A stretch of 64,000 bases of DNA from Paractinoplanes brasiliensis (GTDB lineage Bacteria; Actinomycetota; Actinomycetes; Mycobacteriales; Micromonosporaceae): assembly GCF_004362215.1 (NCBI RefSeq), contig NZ_SNWR01000001.1, positions 6,554,001 to 6,618,000 of the forward strand, in the 5' to 3' direction. This document shows, one piece after another, positions 27,271-34,563 of the stretch. The notes under the pieces were generated by a model. It had not been told where the DNA came from, ran no database searches, and saw only the letters and a list, made by a program, of their open reading frames with translations. Position numbers and translations under genes: made by a program. How positions within the stretch are numbered: the first letter of the stretch is position 1; every line of letters starts with the position of its first letter.

Positions 27271-28572
27271 ATGAAACGAGCAGTGACCATCGTCGTCGCC
27301 GCGCTCGCGTTGTCCGCGATCGGCGCGCTCTTCGGACTGCGCGAGCAGCCCGGCTCCGGCTCTGGTTCCGCCGTCGCGGCGCCGCCGGCCCGTCCCGACC
27401 GGCTGACGCAGACGATCACCCGCGCTCAGGAGCGGCTGCGTGCCCTGCCCGGCGACCACCGCACCTGGGCCGCACTGGGCCTCGCATATGTCGAGCAGGC
27501 CCGCGTCAGCGGCGACCCGAGCCGGTACCCCCTCGCCGAGACCGCGCTACACCGTTCCCTGAAGGTGCGTGCTGATGACAACTCCGACGCGTTCACCGGA
27601 CTGGGTGCTTTGGCCAACGCCCGCCACGATTTCGCGCAAGCACGCACCTTCGCGCAGCGAGCGCTTCGCGCCAACCCCTTCGACGCGTACGCGTACGGAG
27701 TGCTCGCCGACGCCGAGACGCAGCTGGGCAACGCGCCGGCGGCGACCGCGGCGATTCAGCACATGCTCGACCTGCGGCCGGGCCTGGCCGCGTACGCGCG
27801 TGGCTCGTACGACCTGGAACAGCGGGGACGCCTGACCGAGGCCTCGGACATGATGCGTCAAGCCCTCGCCGCCGCGGTCGACCCGGCCGACATCGCGTTC
27901 TGCCGCAATCAGCTGGGCGATCTCGCCTGGTTCCGCGGTGACCTGGGCGCTGCCGCCGCCGAATACAGCGCAGGCCTCACCGCCGTTCCGAGCTATTCCC
28001 CATTGCTGCACGGTCGGGCCCGGGTCGCCGCCGCTACCGGCGACATCGCGCAGGCCCTCGCTGACACCGCCGCCGTCGCCGCGCGCACCCCCACCCCCGA
28101 AACCCTGATGTCGTACGCCGGCATGCTGCGCCTCGCGGGCCGGGACGCCGACGCGGACCGGCAGCTCGACCTGGCCGAGGCCGCCCACCGGATCTTCCTG
28201 GCCAACGGCGGCCGCGACGACCTGACCGGCGCCCAGCTGGCGCTGACCCGCGGCGACCCGGCCACAGCCGTGACCGCCGCCCAGAACGAGTGGCGCCGCC
28301 GCCCGTTCGCCGAGGTTGCCGACGTGCTGTCCCAGTCGTTGCACGCCGCCGGCCGCGACGACGAGGCTCTTGCGTACGCGCGGAAAGCCTTCGACCTGAA
28401 CCCCCGCAACGCCGCCTACGCCTACCACCTGGCTCAGGCGCAGCTGGCCCTGGGCGACCGGGTGGCCGCCCGCACCTCCCTGACCCACGTGCGCGCCCTC
28501 AACCCGCACTTCTCACCCGTTGACGGCCCGATCGCCGCCCGAGCCTTGACCGACCTGGAGGCCCAGCCGTGA
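27271..28572 (+). CDS. Membrane-anchored tetratricopeptide-repeat protein
   Basis: A 433-aa protein with an N-terminal signal anchor (VTIVVAALALSAIGALFGL) followed by about eight TPRs, for example NSDAFTGLGALANARHDFAQ, DPADIAFCRNQLGDLAWFRG and DEALAYARKAFDLNPRNAAY. It probably scaffolds a complex on the outer face of the membrane. It lies 53 nt after the DUF4331 gene, and its TGA overlaps the first GTG of the NicO gene by translational coupling (GTGA). GAAGGGGA precedes ATG 27271. Confidence 0.87.
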   Translation: MKRAVTIVVAALALSAIGALFGLREQPGSGSGSAVAAPPARPDRLTQTITRAQERLRALPGDHRTWAALGLAYVEQARVSGDPSRYPLAETALHRSLKVRADDNSDAFTGLGALANARHDFAQARTFAQRALRANPFDAYAYGVLADAETQLGNAPAATAAIQHMLDLRPGLAAYARGSYDLEQRGRLTEASDMMRQALAAAVDPADIAFCRNQLGDLAWFRGDLGAAAAEYSAGLTAVPSYSPLLHGRARVAAATGDIAQALADTAAVAARTPTPETLMSYAGMLRLAGRDADADRQLDLAEAAHRIFLANGGRDDLTGAQLALTRGDPATAVTAAQNEWRRRPFAEVADVLSQSLHAAGRDDEALAYARKAFDLNPRNAAYAYHLAQAQLALGDRVAARTSLTHVRALNPHFSPVDGPIAARALTDLEAQP

Positions 28573-28750
28573 GCCGTCCTCTTTTCCCTGCCCGTTCGTC
28601 GGGAGGTCCGGCCGTGAGCCGTCCCGTTTCCCTGGTCCGGTCGTCTGGAGGCCCGGCCGTGAGCCGTCCCGTTTCCCTGGTCCGGTCGCCTGGAGGCCCC
28701 GCCGTGAGCCGTCTTGCTTCCCCGGTCCGGTCGTCTGGAGGACCGGCCGT
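28569..28750 (+). repeat. 45-bp in-frame tandem repeat duplicating a ribosome-binding site and GTG start
   Basis: Five GTG codons at 28569, 28614, 28659, 28704 and 28749 are exactly 45 nt apart and in one frame. Each is preceded by GGAGG with about 7 nt spacing, as in CTGGAGGCCCGGCCGTGAGC. The first copy coincides with the 3' end of the TPR gene. The 15-residue translation is VSRPVSLVRSSGGPA with small changes. The unit therefore reiterates a whole translation-initiation region rather than a folded protein motif. Confidence 0.92.
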
Positions 28751-30425
28751 GAGGCGTTCATGTTTCCGCCACCTGTTCCGTCTCGGAGGCCGCTCACTTC
28801 TTCGCCGGCTCCTGCTGACAACCGCGCTGGCCGTCGTGGGTTTCGTCGCGCTGCCCGCCGGTGTGGCCGCCGCTCACCCGCTCGGCAACTTCTCGGTCAA
28901 CCGGTACGCAGGGCTCACCCTCCACCCCGACCGGATCGACGCGCTGGTGGTGGCCGACCTCGCGGAGCTGCCCACTTTGCAGGACTCGGCACCTTCATGC
29001 ACCGAGGCGGCCACGGCGTTGCACGTTTCCGCCGACGGCGCCGCCCTTCAATGGACGATCAAGAACACTTCCCTCACGTACGCCGAAGGGGCCGGCGGAC
29101 TGCGCACCACCCGCCTGGAATGCCGGCTCTCGGCACCAGTCGACATCTCCCGGCAACTACGCGTCGACGTCACCAACCAGTTCCGCGGTGACCGCATCGG
29201 CTGGCACGAGCTCGTAGCCAACGGCTCCGGCGTGAAGTTGCCCGATTCCCCACTGCCCACGGCAAGCTCCACCAACGAGCTGCGCAGCTACCCGACCGAC
29301 CCCCTCGCCTCCCCGCTCGACACCCGCTCCGCTTCCTTCACGGCCACTCCCGATTCCAAGTCGTCCTCAGCCGTGTCCGGCGCTGCTTCAGCGACGGGCG
29401 CCCCCGCCTCCGGGTCGTCCTCAGCCTTGCCCGGCCCGGCCTCAGTCCCGGCCACCCCTGCCTCCGGGTCGGCCTCAGCCGTGCCCGGCCCGGCGTCAGC
29501 GCCCGCCGATGTGGAGGGGAACGGGTCGACCGGCCCGCTGGCCGCAGCCGAGCGCACGCTTGAGGGCCTGGTCGGCGGGAGGCAACTGACACCGCTGGTC
29601 GGTCTGCTGGCCGTCCTGCTCTCCCTGCTGCTGGGCGCAGCCCATGCCGCCCTGCCCGGCCACGGCAAGACCGTGATGGCCGCCTACTTGGCGGGAAGCC
29701 GCGGCCGCCCCCGCGACGCCGTCCTGGTCGGGGCCACGGTCACCTTCACCCACACGGCCGGGGTGATCGCCCTGGGCCTGCTCCTCACCAGCGTCTCCAC
29801 CCTCGCCGGCGAGTCCGTCCTGGCCTGGCTGGGCGTCGTCAGCGGCGCCCTGGTCACCACCGTAGGCATCGGCGCCCTGACCGCAGCCCTACGCCGCCGC
29901 CACCGCCCCTTCGCAAACCACTCCCACCCCGAAGTGGCCTCCCACGAGAACAGCCACCTCCATGCCGAGGACGCTGGTCTCCGCGGCGGCGTCCGCGCGC
30001 GTACCGAACACGGTCATGACCACTCACATGTGGACGGGCGTCGTCGCGTGTTTCCGCACGGTCATCACCACGGGCACTCACACGCGCATGGCGACGGCCA
30101 CGATCACGGTCCGGGCAAGTGGGGAATCGCCGGGCTGGGCGTAGCCGGTGGACTGGTGCCCAGCCCGTCCGCGTTGATCGTCCTGCTGGGCGCGGCGGCC
30201 CTGGGGCGTACGGTCTTCGGGGTTTTGCTGGTTCTCGCCTACGGCCTCGGCATGGCGGCCACGCTCACCGCGGCGGGCCTGCTGCTTGTCCGGCTGCGGC
30301 ACCGCATCGAGGGACGCTGGCGGCTGGGCGACCGCTGGCGGGCCGTCTCCCCGTCCGCCACCGCGGCTCTGATCATCGTCGTGGGCCTCGGACTCGCCGG
30401 ACGCGCTCTCACCGGCGTGGCATAA
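28749..30425 (+). CDS. NicO-family nickel/cobalt transporter-like protein with His-rich loop
   Basis: Membrane transporter of the NicO/RcnA-like family, probably exporting or importing Ni/Co. A signal-like helix ends in GVAAAHPLGNFSVNRY, the conserved start of the extracytoplasmic domain. An Ala/Ser/Pro-rich linker, then six helices with the family motif GAAHAALPGHGKTVMAAYL follow. A cytoplasmic His-rich loop (HGHDHSHVDG, PHGHHHGHSHAHG) is a likely metal buffer. I chose GTG 28749 because it places the signal sequence near the N-terminus (558 aa). GTG 28569, coupled to the TPR stop, would add 60 repetitive residues, and three further equivalent starts lie between. Third gene of the DUF4331 operon. 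Confidence 0.85.
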   Translation: MRRSCFRHLFRLGGRSLLRRLLLTTALAVVGFVALPAGVAAAHPLGNFSVNRYAGLTLHPDRIDALVVADLAELPTLQDSAPSCTEAATALHVSADGAALQWTIKNTSLTYAEGAGGLRTTRLECRLSAPVDISRQLRVDVTNQFRGDRIGWHELVANGSGVKLPDSPLPTASSTNELRSYPTDPLASPLDTRSASFTATPDSKSSSAVSGAASATGAPASGSSSALPGPASVPATPASGSASAVPGPASAPADVEGNGSTGPLAAAERTLEGLVGGRQLTPLVGLLAVLLSLLLGAAHAALPGHGKTVMAAYLAGSRGRPRDAVLVGATVTFTHTAGVIALGLLLTSVSTLAGESVLAWLGVVSGALVTTVGIGALTAALRRRHRPFANHSHPEVASHENSHLHAEDAGLRGGVRARTEHGHDHSHVDGRRRVFPHGHHHGHSHAHGDGHDHGPGKWGIAGLGVAGGLVPSPSALIVLLGAAALGRTVFGVLLVLAYGLGMAATLTAAGLLLVRLRHRIEGRWRLGDRWRAVSPSATAALIIVVGLGLAGRALTGVA

Positions 30426-30574
30426 CCGATCGCGAGCCACACCGCCCCGCGGCACCCATTCCCGATCCAGCGCCCACACGATCTCACGGCCGTCAGTCGC
30501 CAGTAGTCACTCGTCAGCCGCCAGTGAGGGCCCTCTGCCAGCAGCCCGTCAGCGATGGCCCTCCGCCGGTCAGC

Positions 30575-30730
30575 AGCCGTCAGCGGGGACCTGTCTCAGC
30601 CGTCAGGGGGGACCTGTCTCAGCCGTCAGCGGGGACCCGTCTCAGCCGTCAGGGGGGACCTGTCTCAGCCGTCAGGGGGACCTGTCTCAGCCGTCAGCGG
30701 GCCCCCGTCAGCCGTCAGCGAGGGGGCCGT
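30575..30730. repeat. 23-bp tandem repeat, about six to seven copies
   Basis: Units alternate between CAGCCGTCAGCGGGGACCTG and CAGCCGTCAGGGGGGACCTG, each followed by TCT, at 30575, 30598, 30621, 30644 and 30667, with degraded copies after. The array sits in the 447-nt gap 30426-30872 between convergent genes; the rest of the gap is CAG/CCGTCAG-rich low-complexity sequence with no credible gene. Confidence 0.88.
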
Positions 30731-30872
30731 CGGCCGGCTGAGACGGGTGAGGGGCCGATGAGCACCCGTCAGTGGGCGCCCGTCGGGGGCTGTCAGTCAG
30801 CGGCCGCCATTGAGCGGCCGCCGTGCACGTCCAAGTCCGTCGCACTCAGCGGTTGCCGTCATTTCGCGGTCG

Positions 30873-31730
30873 TCACTGATAGGACGGATATCCGAGCCGC
30901 TCGACGAGGTCGCCGCTTGCCTTGTTGAAGGCCTCGTAGATGTCGTCGTCGAAGTGGTTGGCCCAGTCGCCGGCCTGGCCCTTACGGTAGTGCGAGACCT
31001 TGCCCGTGCCCTGGCGCTCGTTCATCTTGCTGAAGCTGTACCGGTCGAGCACCGTGGCCAGGTCGTCGGCCGGCAGATTGATGCCGCAGTGCCGCAGCAG
31101 CGCTTCCATCTCGGCTGCCTGGTGTTCCCCGGTCAGGTCCTCGTACTTGACCAGCCGCACCTCGTCGGAGGCGGGCGCTTCGACCCACGAGCGCAGCGCG
31201 CCGAACCTGTTCTTCTTGGCCATGTCGCCGATCAGCCAGAGCATGCCTTCCTTGCGCGGCTTCTCGAGCAGGACCTTGCGAACCTCGAGCACGTCGCCCA
31301 TCGGGCCGTGCGAGTTGCGCGTGGAGAAGTAGCTGGACACGACCACGTCTCGAGGGTCGCGCATGACGAAGAACGCGCGATACTTGTCGGGTTTCGGCAT
31401 CTTGTCGAACCGGGGCCGCGGGAAGAACAACGACAGGCCGATGCGGTTGGCCGGCACCACGCGCGGGTGCTTCCAGCCGTAGAACCGCGGATCGTACGTC
31501 AGCAGCCCGGAGTGCCGATAGACGATCGGATCGCTGAACACTGCCTTGATCCACTGGCTGGCGGTCTTGCGTACCGCGCAGTGGTAGATGTTGGTGAACT
31601 CGCTTCGCGTCGCCACCGGCACCGTGATCCGCAGTTTCGCGTTGTACGCCTCGAGTTGCGCGCGCCGGGCCAGCACACGCACCGATTCCGGCGTGCGCTG
31701 CTTGGCGATCATCACAGCAGAGTTCAACAT
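30873..31730 (-). CDS. Sulfotransferase-domain protein
   Basis: A 285-aa cytosolic PAPS-dependent sulfotransferase. The 5'-phosphosulfate loop is VRKTASQWI (about 53-61). The 3'-phosphate motif is RDPRDVVVSSYFS (124-136), and the C-terminal RKGQAGDWANHF corresponds to the conserved GxxGDWxxxF region. Family members transfer sulfate to alcohols or carbohydrates; the acceptor is unknown. No cysDNC or PAPS-synthesis genes are adjacent, though a SulP permease gene lies at 48 kb. The upstream region is AT-richer than its surroundings and probably holds the promoter. Confidence 0.85.
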   Translation of the reverse strand: MLNSAVMIAKQRTPESVRVLARRAQLEAYNAKLRITVPVATRSEFTNIYHCAVRKTASQWIKAVFSDPIVYRHSGLLTYDPRFYGWKHPRVVPANRIGLSLFFPRPRFDKMPKPDKYRAFFVMRDPRDVVVSSYFSTRNSHGPMGDVLEVRKVLLEKPRKEGMLWLIGDMAKKNRFGALRSWVEAPASDEVRLVKYEDLTGEHQAAEMEALLRHCGINLPADDLATVLDRYSFSKMNERQGTGKVSHYRKGQAGDWANHFDDDIYEAFNKASGDLVERLGYPSYQ

Positions 31731-31840
31731 GTCCGAGCCCGTGTCCTTTGGGTACGAAAATCGCGGGTTCGCCTAAAAATGATCTTGATTGTCGTGGCGT
31801 CCAGGGACTTTACAACAAAATCGATCGAAATAGAGAGACC

Positions 31841-31881
31841 CTCTCCTGGGAGCTTCCTGAAAGCGCAAGCCCCCAGGAGAG
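31841..31881. terminator. Long inverted repeat in the 31731-32069 gap
   Basis: CTCTCCTGGG (31841-31850) and CCCAGGAGAG (31872-31881) form a perfect 10-bp stem with a 21-nt loop containing a second short pairing (GCTT/AAGC). It could be a terminator or leader structure between the divergent sulfotransferase gene and the broken coiled-coil gene. Nothing else is evident in this 339-nt gap. Confidence 0.5.
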
Positions 31882-32069
31882 GTAACGACGCAGCCCCGCC
31901 TCAGCCTCGCTCGCACATCATCCGGAGCGGTCACGAACTTTCGACGTGGTCCGGAGATGCGTGGTTGTGCCGAATCGTCGAACCGCTCGGCGCGGGTTCG
32001 GTCCGCCACCGGCGTCTGCCGGGCGCCGCGCCTGGTTTGCCGTCGGGTGCGTGGGTTAAATCGGGACAC

Positions 32070-32664
32070 ATGGTTCCAATGATCCTCGTCAACGCGTTCC
32101 TGCTCGGTCTTGCTCTCCTGTTCCTGCTCGCACTTCTCGCTCGCCGACAGCACGCCCAGGGCCTGGACCTGGCACCGGTGCTGACCTAGCCGCTCGAGGA
32201 TCTCGCAGCCGAGGCGGCGGCAGTCGATTCCGCGGCGCAGTGGGCACAACGGCAGGCGGACGAGGTGCGTATCCGCGTCGACTCGGCGGAACAGGCACGT
32301 GACCAGGCCGAATGCCGCTATCGGGAGGCCCGGTACGGCCCTCGCCCCCGACGGCGACGAGCCGCGGCGTCTGGTGGAGCGCGCCGCCCTGGAGGCCTAC
32401 CGGCGCGGTGACCTCACCGCCGCCCAGCTCGACGCCATCTGGCAACAGGTTCCCGCTGGCATCGATGCGCGCGAGAACGCGGTGCGGAGTGCTCGCCAAC
32501 TGTACGAAAGCGCGTCAGCCGAGGCGGCGCGGGCGCGACAGCAGGCCTACGTGGCCGGCGTGGCCGCCGAGGTCCTGGCCGAGGAGAAGCGCGCGGCAGC
32601 GGACCGGCTCACCGCGGCCCGCCAATCCGCCGGTGCCGGCCTGCCCAGCCTGTTCGCCCCCTGA
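32070..32664 (+). pseudogene. Broken membrane-anchored coiled-coil protein
   Basis: An N-terminal helix (MILVNAFLLGLALLFLLALL) leads into an Ala/Glu/Arg-rich coiled coil. The frame is closed by TAG at 32187-32189, yet continues as coding-like PLEDLAAEAAAVDSAAQ, EQARDQAECRYREAR. It then needs a frame change near 32330 to continue ALAPDGDEPRRLVERAALEA and end at 32664. The last part alone could be expressed from GTG 32299 as about 121 aa. One nonsense codon plus one frameshift argue for a decayed gene. No family recognised. Confidence 0.55.
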
Positions 32665-32828
32665 CGGCGAAAGGTCGCTGCTCAGCCACGACTCCGGACG
32701 TCGGCGAGAATTCCCTGACCAACGCGCCGCTCGGCGTGCCCGACTTGCCCCTTCGCCGTCAACCGGGTCAACCCCGGACGCACGTCTCGTAGCCGTGCCC
32801 AACCGCACCCGTCCCGAACTCAGCCTCC

Positions 32829-32950
32829 GGCGGCTGCTGCCCGCGGTCCCGGCGAGAGTCCGGTGGCTGCTGCCCGCGGTCCCGGCGGGAGTCCGGTGGC
32901 TGCTGCCCGCGGTCCCGGCGGGACTCCGGTGGCTGCTGCCCGCGACCCGG
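32829..32950. repeat. 33-bp tandem repeat, about 3.5 copies
   Basis: Unit CGGTGGCTGCTGCCCGCGGT followed by CCCGGCGGGAGTC, repeated head to tail with few changes, in the 355-nt gap between the broken coiled-coil gene and the convergent lipoprotein gene. Minus-strand frames read it as an 11-residue repeat, but I see no start, signal or conserved flank to support a gene. Confidence 0.85.
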
Positions 32951-33019
32951 CTGGACATCGGGCCGAAGCGCGTGTTCGCGTTGCCGGGGGGATGCCTGGT
33001 GGGGGTTGCGCCGGGGTGG

Positions 33020-33505
33020 TCAGTTGCAGTGGCGAGACACCGGGGACAGCCACTGGCTCATGGTGGTGCCCAGGGTCTTGTCCACGTCCTTCGTGGTCTT
33101 GATGGTGTTGAAGAACTTGGTGTCGGTCGACTTGGCGTGCATCGTGGTGGCGGCCTGCTTGCCGGCTGCCTTGAGGTCGGCGTCCTCGCTGGTGGCGGTC
33201 GCTTCCTGGACGGCGGTGGCGAACGCGGCCAGGGACTGCTGCGCGGCCGCGACGGTCTTGCGGTCGGCGACGAATTTGGTCAGGGCCTCGGCGAAGGGGG
33301 CCATGTTCTTGCCGTACACCTGACCCAGTGCCTCGCAGGTGGACTTGACCGCGGCGGCGGCGGTGGGAACCGGGGCGCCGGAGACGTTGGGCGCCGCGGT
33401 GGGGGAGCCGTTCATGGCGGTGCCGCAGGCGGAGGCGGTCAGCAGCAGGCCGCCGGCGAGGAGGGCGGTCGCTGCGCGGGCGGCGTACGGGGGCTTGCGG
33501 CGCAT
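33020..33505 (-). CDS. Small lipoprotein of unknown function under a CebR box
   Basis: A 161-aa protein with a lipoprotein signal peptide (Arg-rich n-region, LLAGGLLLTASAC lipobox). The Thr/Ala/Pro-rich stretch after the Cys leads to a ~110-residue helical domain (STCEALGQVYGKNMAPFAEA to SQWLSPVSRHC) with two Cys that may pair. No family is recognised. A promoter (TCGACA, 17 bp, TATGGT) and a perfect TGGGAGCGCTCCCA operator lie 42-95 nt upstream. A surface role during growth on cellulose is therefore predicted. The sequence does not look like a solute-binding protein. Confidence 0.85.
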   Translation of the reverse strand: MRRKPPYAARAATALLAGGLLLTASACGTAMNGSPTAAPNVSGAPVPTAAAAVKSTCEALGQVYGKNMAPFAEALTKFVADRKTVAAAQQSLAAFATAVQEATATSEDADLKAAGKQAATTMHAKSTDTKFFNTIKTTKDVDKTLGTTMSQWLSPVSRHCN

Positions 33506-33546
33506 TGGGGATCTGACCTTCCTGGGGGAGAGGACGGCTCAGGAGC

Positions 33547-33560
33547 TGGGAGCGCTCCCA
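33547..33560. promoter_or_regulatory. CebR-type operator before lipoprotein gene
   Basis: Perfect TGGGAGCGCTCCCA, 41 nt upstream of the lipoprotein ATG. On the minus strand TCGACA and TATGGT are spaced 17 bp, and the operator follows about 13 nt after the -10, the same order as at 2227. Confidence 0.85.
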
Positions 33561-34499
33561 TCGACCTCGCACCATACGACGCCGAGTGAGGTTTGTCGAT
33601 TGCTTGCGACCGGCGAGCGCCGCCCTCCAGATCGCGGCGGCGGGCATTTCCGCAGGTCGACGCCTTCTGCTGGCCGGAGTAAGAGGGTGTCGTCGGGGTG
33701 GACGAAGCCGATTGCCATGCCAGAGCCTGCCTTGTTCGCGAACAGGCCGCCGGGTCGGAGTTCGGCTGGGGAGGGGGTTCGGCAGTCGGGGGCCGCGAAC
33801 TTCGGGCGCGGTTGTTGGGGTCTTGGATTGTGGCGGGCCATGGCGGGAGAGAGCTCGGGGTGGGAGGGCAGCCCTGGGGGCGGTCGCCGTCGAGGGCCCG
33901 GGACTTCGGGGCGGTCGCCAGGCAGGGGTTTGTGGCGGGCGGGGTCGGTGGTTGGGGTTCGGGTGGGTGGTGGGTTGGAGTTGCTTCGGGAACGGTCTCC
34001 GGCGTGGTGCCTGTGGCGGGGGTGCACCCGGGTCGCGAGTTCGGGCAGGCGGGCTTGGCGGTCTAGGACTGGCGGCGGGAAGGCGGCTTTCTGGGGGCGG
34101 TCGCCGTCGAGGGTTCGAGTGAGCTGAGGGCAGGGGCCTTCGGGGCGGTCGCCGGGTAGGGGGCTTGTGGTGGGGGAGCGAACTGGCGGTAGTGGGTTCG
34201 GGTGAGCGGTGGGCCCGAAAGCTTCAGAGCGGTCGCCGGTTGAGGGCTGCGGCGGGGGCGGGTTCGGCGGTTGGGGGTTCGGGCGAGTCGAGGGCTGGGG
34301 TTGTTTCTGGAGTGGTCTCCGGGGTGGTGCTTGTGGCGGGAGGTGGGCCTGCAAGAGAGTCCGGGCACGCCGAGGGCTGAGGTGAGCTGGAAGCGGTTGA
34401 GGTGAGTGGCCGAGGGGCGTCGGAGGCAAGCGGCCCCGGTTGTGCAGGAATTTCGGCAGGTCTTGCATTTCTGGCGGCGAGCACATCAAATACTGTCAA
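33561..34499. repeat. Gene-poor G-rich region with degenerate direct repeats
   Basis: This 939-nt stretch has strongly G-skewed plus-strand sequence. Related blocks recur: GGGGGCGGTCGCCGTCGAGG near 33887 and 34095, and a GGTCTCCGG(C/G)GTGGTGC motif plus TGTGGCGGG near 33995 and 34313. Long minus-strand frames translate to Pro/Arg-rich low-complexity sequence. I see no supportable gene. Several runs of GGG could form G-quadruplexes. Confidence 0.6.
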
Positions 34500-34513
34500 T
34501 GGGAGCGCTCCCA
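34500..34513. promoter_or_regulatory. CebR-type operator before GH5 cellulase gene
   Basis: Perfect TGGGAGCGCTCCCA, 50 nt upstream of the cellulase GTG. AATACT a few bases upstream is a plausible -10, so again the operator follows the -10. Confidence 0.87.
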
Positions 34514-34563
34514 GAGACTAGATCCCAGCTAGCCCGATCCCCGTCCTCGATTCGGGAGTACAT

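Noticed and set aside
23433..30730. Possible CRISPR arrays at the 49-bp and 23-bp repeats
   Set aside because: Units are contiguous with no unique spacers, and no cas genes are present.
9414..32189. Amber codons as programmed pyrrolysine or other recoding sites
   Set aside because: No downstream recoding structure or pylTSBCD genes are seen, and the second amber gene also has a frameshift; mutation is simpler.
33539..34489. Long minus-strand frame of about 316 codons
   Set aside because: The translation is Pro/Arg-rich low-complexity sequence produced by G-rich repeats, with no domain, signal or good start.
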